Shown here piece by piece: positions 61,569 through 64,000 of a DNA stretch of 64,000 nt (position 1 is its first letter; each line of letters opens with the position of its first letter). The stretch is from Candidatus Roseilinea sp. NK_OTU-006 (GTDB taxonomy: Bacteria > Chloroflexota > Anaerolineae > J036 > Brachytrichaceae). The notes beneath the pieces are model-generated. The model worked only from the letters and a program-made list of their open reading frames with translations. It searched no databases and was not told the DNA's origin. Position numbers and translations under genes: made by a program. The stretch lies in NCBI RefSeq assembly GCF_012931985.1, contig NZ_JAAFGM010000008.1, positions 62,001-126,000 of the forward strand, in the 5' to 3' direction.

Positions 61569-62539
61569 CTGCTCTGTGTCAGATTACAGCGGCTGCCACC
61601 GCACAGGTTCTTCTGTTGATCAGGAGACAAGATCAGGAAAATAGGGGGCGGATTACCACTCGGGTAGTTGTAGATGTAGAAGGCTTGAGTGCTTGCCGGG
61701 CCCATTGTCAATTGAAGTGCTCTATTGTAAGTGTCGCCGTTGCTTTTGAAGAGAGTGACCCATTCGCTCGGCCTGTCAGCCCGTTGTCCTCCCAGGGCCG
61801 GGTTGTTTATTACATCACCGGCTAATCTGATAAACACATCGCCGTACAGCTTGGAATTGTAAAGATTAGCATCGAGTATGTTTTGGAGTTTATCTCGACT
61901 GGTTGCTGCATCCCGGATGGGTTGATAGTATCCCCAGAAGCCGTTGTAGCATGAAGCGCTCCAGGCGCCGTCGGAGCAGAACTGATTCCACTTGCGCGTC
62001 ATTGCTTCCATGGCGGCTGACGGCATGGACCATTGCCCCCTGGTTTTGTACATGATGATTGATGCTTCGAAGCGCAGCGTAATGGCAACGGCTTCTTGAG
62101 CGCTCAAATTATCGCCCCACCAGGCGCCGGTTTGCGCGGCCAGCGTAGAGATTCCGGCATAGCCGGCTTTTCCATCCTGGGTTAGACCCCTGATTGGCCT
62201 ACGAATGGCCTGCGGCTTCAGCCCCCAGCCATCCACCCCGCAATCGGGCATATAGGTTCCAGGAATCCCCGTACACGGATCGTGCCCGCTGGGGTCGGTG
62301 TATTTCAGTGGATTGCCATAGACGAACATATACCGGTTCAGCGCCTGCGGATTCCCTGCCTCTGGCACAATGCTATCCGCCGAGATGAAGCGCCCAATGA
62401 GCGGCGAGTAGTAGCGGGCGTTGTAAAAGTACAGCCCGGTCGCATCGCTGCGCTGCCCGGTGAAGGTGATGTCCGTGGGCAGCGTGCCCACGCTGGCGCG
62501 CACCGCGCCATACGGATAATACCACTGCCTGGCCACCAC
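61565..62539 (-). CDS. orphan RHS toxin tip B
   Basis: The core end reads VARQWYYPYGAVRASVGT, FYNARYYSPLIGRFISADSI and NPLKYTDPSGHD. A variable domain of about 230 residues follows. It starts DPCTGIPGTYMPDCGVDGWG and includes AQTGAWWGDNLSAQEAVAIT, WNQFCSDGAWSASCYNGFWG and ending QQKNLCGGSRCNLTQSR. It has an unusual number of Cys and aromatic residues, which suggests an extracytoplasmic domain. The frame is open upstream to about 62773 (GSGAHPKARGLARP ... TLYFLHQDHLGST), where an in-frame TGA precedes it. It therefore has no natural ATG start. GTG 62539 or 62542 could be used. The toxin activity is not recognised. Confidence 0.7.
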   Translation of the reverse strand: MVARQWYYPYGAVRASVGTLPTDITFTGQRSDATGLYFYNARYYSPLIGRFISADSIVPEAGNPQALNRYMFVYGNPLKYTDPSGHDPCTGIPGTYMPDCGVDGWGLKPQAIRRPIRGLTQDGKAGYAGISTLAAQTGAWWGDNLSAQEAVAITLRFEASIIMYKTRGQWSMPSAAMEAMTRKWNQFCSDGAWSASCYNGFWGYYQPIRDAATSRDKLQNILDANLYNSKLYGDVFIRLAGDVINNPALGGQRADRPSEWVTLFKSNGDTYNRALQLTMGPASTQAFYIYNYPSGNPPPIFLILSPDQQKNLCGGSRCNLTQSR

Positions 62540-62831
62540 GGAACCACTGAGATTGGTGACGACGCTGGTGCTGCCCAGGTGATCCTGGTGCAGGAAGTAG
62601 AGCGTGCCGGTGCTATTGCCGGGCGGCAGGACGCGCAGGGCGATGGGGCGGCCGGCGGCGTAGTAGTACAGGCGGTAGGTGGTGTTGGCGGGCGGGGCGG
62701 AGGGGCCGGTCTGGGCGGCGGGCCGCGCCAGGCCGCGGGCCTTGGGATGCGCGCCGCTGCCTGGCAGCCCTGAGGCTCAGTTTATTTCCACTCCCAAAAC
62801 CATCATTTCGTGTTGGACAAAGCAGCAGCCT

Positions 62832-63356
62832 TCATGTGGCTTCGTCTGGTCTTTCAGTTTCTCCTAATCGCCTCAGAAAGTCTTCTCCAGTTTCCTTGAT
62901 GTCGTTGTCATGGCTGGCAGCGGCCCTGAGTGCAAGTTTCTTTGCTCTATGGCGATCCATATCCATGTACAACTCCAAGAGTCGCCTATACTCATCGTAT
63001 GTTCCATTCACTAGCAACGGCTCCGCCGCATCTTCGATACGATCCAAAATCCATTCGCGAGGAAGGGACAGTATTACATTTCTTACAGCCTGCACTGCGC
63101 CATGAGAAAAACTCGCCAGGAAAACCAACTCTTCAAATAGCTCTTGAAGCTCTGATACTGGCAATCGTGGAAGCACATAAACGGCTGTGGCCCTATCCTT
63201 GCCTCTGAGCGCTTGTTTCATCACAGCGACTCGATCAATGTCGTTCGCCAAGAAACGGCTTATCGACTCGGCGAAATCATCATCGTTTCCCGAATGATGC
63301 TTCTCCACCAAATTGCGCCAAACCGCAACGGAAATTAGTGAAGAGAGTTGGCTCAT
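62832..63356 (-). CDS. candidate immunity protein for RHS tip A
   Basis: The 174-residue all-helical protein reads like HEAT-type repeats: LPVSELQELFEELVFLASFS, AVQAVRNVILSLPREWILDR, YRRLLELYMDMDRHRAKKLA. It has no signal peptide, so it is cytoplasmic. The ATG at 63356 (MSQLSSLISV) overlaps the TGA stop of tip A (63353-63355) as ATGA, indicating translational coupling. The position makes it the immunity protein of the presumably active RHS toxin. Confidence 0.65.
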   Translation of the reverse strand: MSQLSSLISVAVWRNLVEKHHSGNDDDFAESISRFLANDIDRVAVMKQALRGKDRATAVYVLPRLPVSELQELFEELVFLASFSHGAVQAVRNVILSLPREWILDRIEDAAEPLLVNGTYDEYRRLLELYMDMDRHRAKKLALRAAASHDNDIKETGEDFLRRLGETERPDEAT

Positions 63357-64000
63357 TTCTTGCCTACGTATTCCCATGGAAGTTTCATGAATTTTTCGAC
63401 GAAATCATTATACGGCATCGGCTTTGACGGATCAATAGTGTGATGTGTTCGAGGATGCGGGCTGCGAGGATTAACATCAGCACCGTCGGCAACCACCTTT
63501 ATTCCGTCAGGGAGGTGTGTTCCTTTCGGTAATCGGTGGAAATGCCCGGTTAGCGGAGCCGCTTTAGGATCACCAAAAGCTGATGCCCCATTCGGGAAAG
63601 GAGGGCTTTCCGGACCTATCTGGCCTAATGCGTCCGGAAAAACATCCTTACCTGGTCTAGGCGGTCGTGGTCCTTGTGTATTTCCAAAGGCATACAGGTC
63701 TCTCGGTATTTCATCTAGCACTTGTGCGCTATTGGCCAAGTCATCTACATGTGTGAGAGCTTCGGTAGTGTTATCAACCGCATTGGCGGCTCGGGCCAAA
63801 TCGTCCAGGTGGGTCAGGGCCTTGGCGGCGTCATCGGCGTGGAAAGCGGCGCGCACGGCCAGGCCGCCGCCAGTGGCAAGCGGCAACAGCAGGCCGGCGA
63901 CATCGGCGGCGAGCGAGAGGCCGTTTTCCCAGTTCAGCCCGTTTTGGGAGATGTCCCGGAGGTCATAGGCGATGAAGGCGAGGTCAATCGCGCTCTCGAC
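63353..64000 (-). CDS. C-terminal toxin tip A of an RHS protein (5' end outside the window)
   Basis: The frame is open to the window edge and gives 215 residues. It begins with a pre-toxin linker (LNWENGLSLAADVAGLLLPL), then repeats of ALTHLDDLA (twice, at about 17-residue spacing). It ends in a domain with PHPRTHHTIDPSKPMPYNDF and KLPWEYVGKK. The DPSGH junction should lie further right. The last 90 residues are the candidate toxin, with a His pair. No known toxin family is recognised with certainty. It overlaps its candidate immunity gene by 4 bp. Confidence 0.65.
   Translation of the reverse strand, partial: VESAIDLAFIAYDLRDISQNGLNWENGLSLAADVAGLLLPLATGGGLAVRAAFHADDAAKALTHLDDLARAANAVDNTTEALTHVDDLANSAQVLDEIPRDLYAFGNTQGPRPPRPGKDVFPDALGQIGPESPPFPNGASAFGDPKAAPLTGHFHRLPKGTHLPDGIKVVADGADVNPRSPHPRTHHTIDPSKPMPYNDFVEKFMKLPWEYVGKK

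Noticed and set aside
53195..64000. Prophage or transposon as the source of the accessory region
   Set aside because: No integrase, transposase, phage structural gene, attachment repeats or terminal inverted repeats were seen. The repetition is explained by RHS core homology.

Overview
The window is about 64 kb of GC-rich bacterial DNA. The first 53 kb is densely packed chromosomal core sequence and the last 11 kb is an accessory locus. Several features together suggest a Chloroflexota bacterium of the Anaerolineae/Roseilinea type: RNase J, a short archaeal/eukaryal-style (type 3) prolyl-tRNA synthetase, a type 2 (FMN) isopentenyl-diphosphate isomerase, many LxxC lipoproteins, VanW/PG_binding_4 and family-39-like membrane glycosyltransferases, and -10-like boxes placed a few bases before start codons. 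The assignment is inferred from gene content and style; there is no rRNA gene here to confirm it.

Layout. 1-9 kb: a 5'-truncated class III aminotransferase, recN, homoserine dehydrogenase, RNase J, an FHA/winged-helix regulator, an amidohydrolase fused to a CYTH-like domain, a GNAT gene broken by an in-frame TGA, and a pterin dehydratase. 9-20 kb: proS, a dipeptide-type ABC operon (binding protein, two permeases), M24 and M20 peptidase-family proteins, a PfkB kinase, 5-formyl-THF cyclo-ligase and a second amidohydrolase. 20-25 kb: tRNA-Gln with a terminator, lon, murI and a cyclophilin. 25-33 kb: a polyamine/iron-type ABC operon with a small zinc-ribbon gene inside it, then a HAD hydrolase, an aldo/keto reductase, MgtC and a ROK kinase. 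33-53 kb: pheT, a membrane-anchored HExxH protease, a FAH-family hydrolase, an S41-like lipoprotein, a VanW protein, a KDPG-type aldolase, a lipoprotein, a large membrane glycosyltransferase, a secreted PQQ-type sugar dehydrogenase, a DUF6602-like protein, fni, an acyl carrier protein, ribokinase and a degenerate metallo-beta-lactamase-fold protein.

53-64 kb: a graveyard of RHS/YD-repeat toxin tips, all on the minus strand. The C-terminal end of a presumably full-length RHS toxin enters from the right edge with its immunity candidate. Six further RHS 3' ends follow in series (called B to G here). Each ends its conserved core at the DPSGH/DPTGH motif and then carries a different C-terminal domain. 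Five (B to F) have a small gene or lipoprotein in the immunity position. Decay increases with distance from the right edge: B is open, C has two frameshifts, D is open but its 5' part is broken, E and F are frameshifted, and G is a core stub with a stop codon. Three of the partners are lipoproteins or membrane-anchored proteins, and two of those look like beta-propellers. This suggests that some of these toxins act at the cell surface. This locus is the most interesting part of the window.
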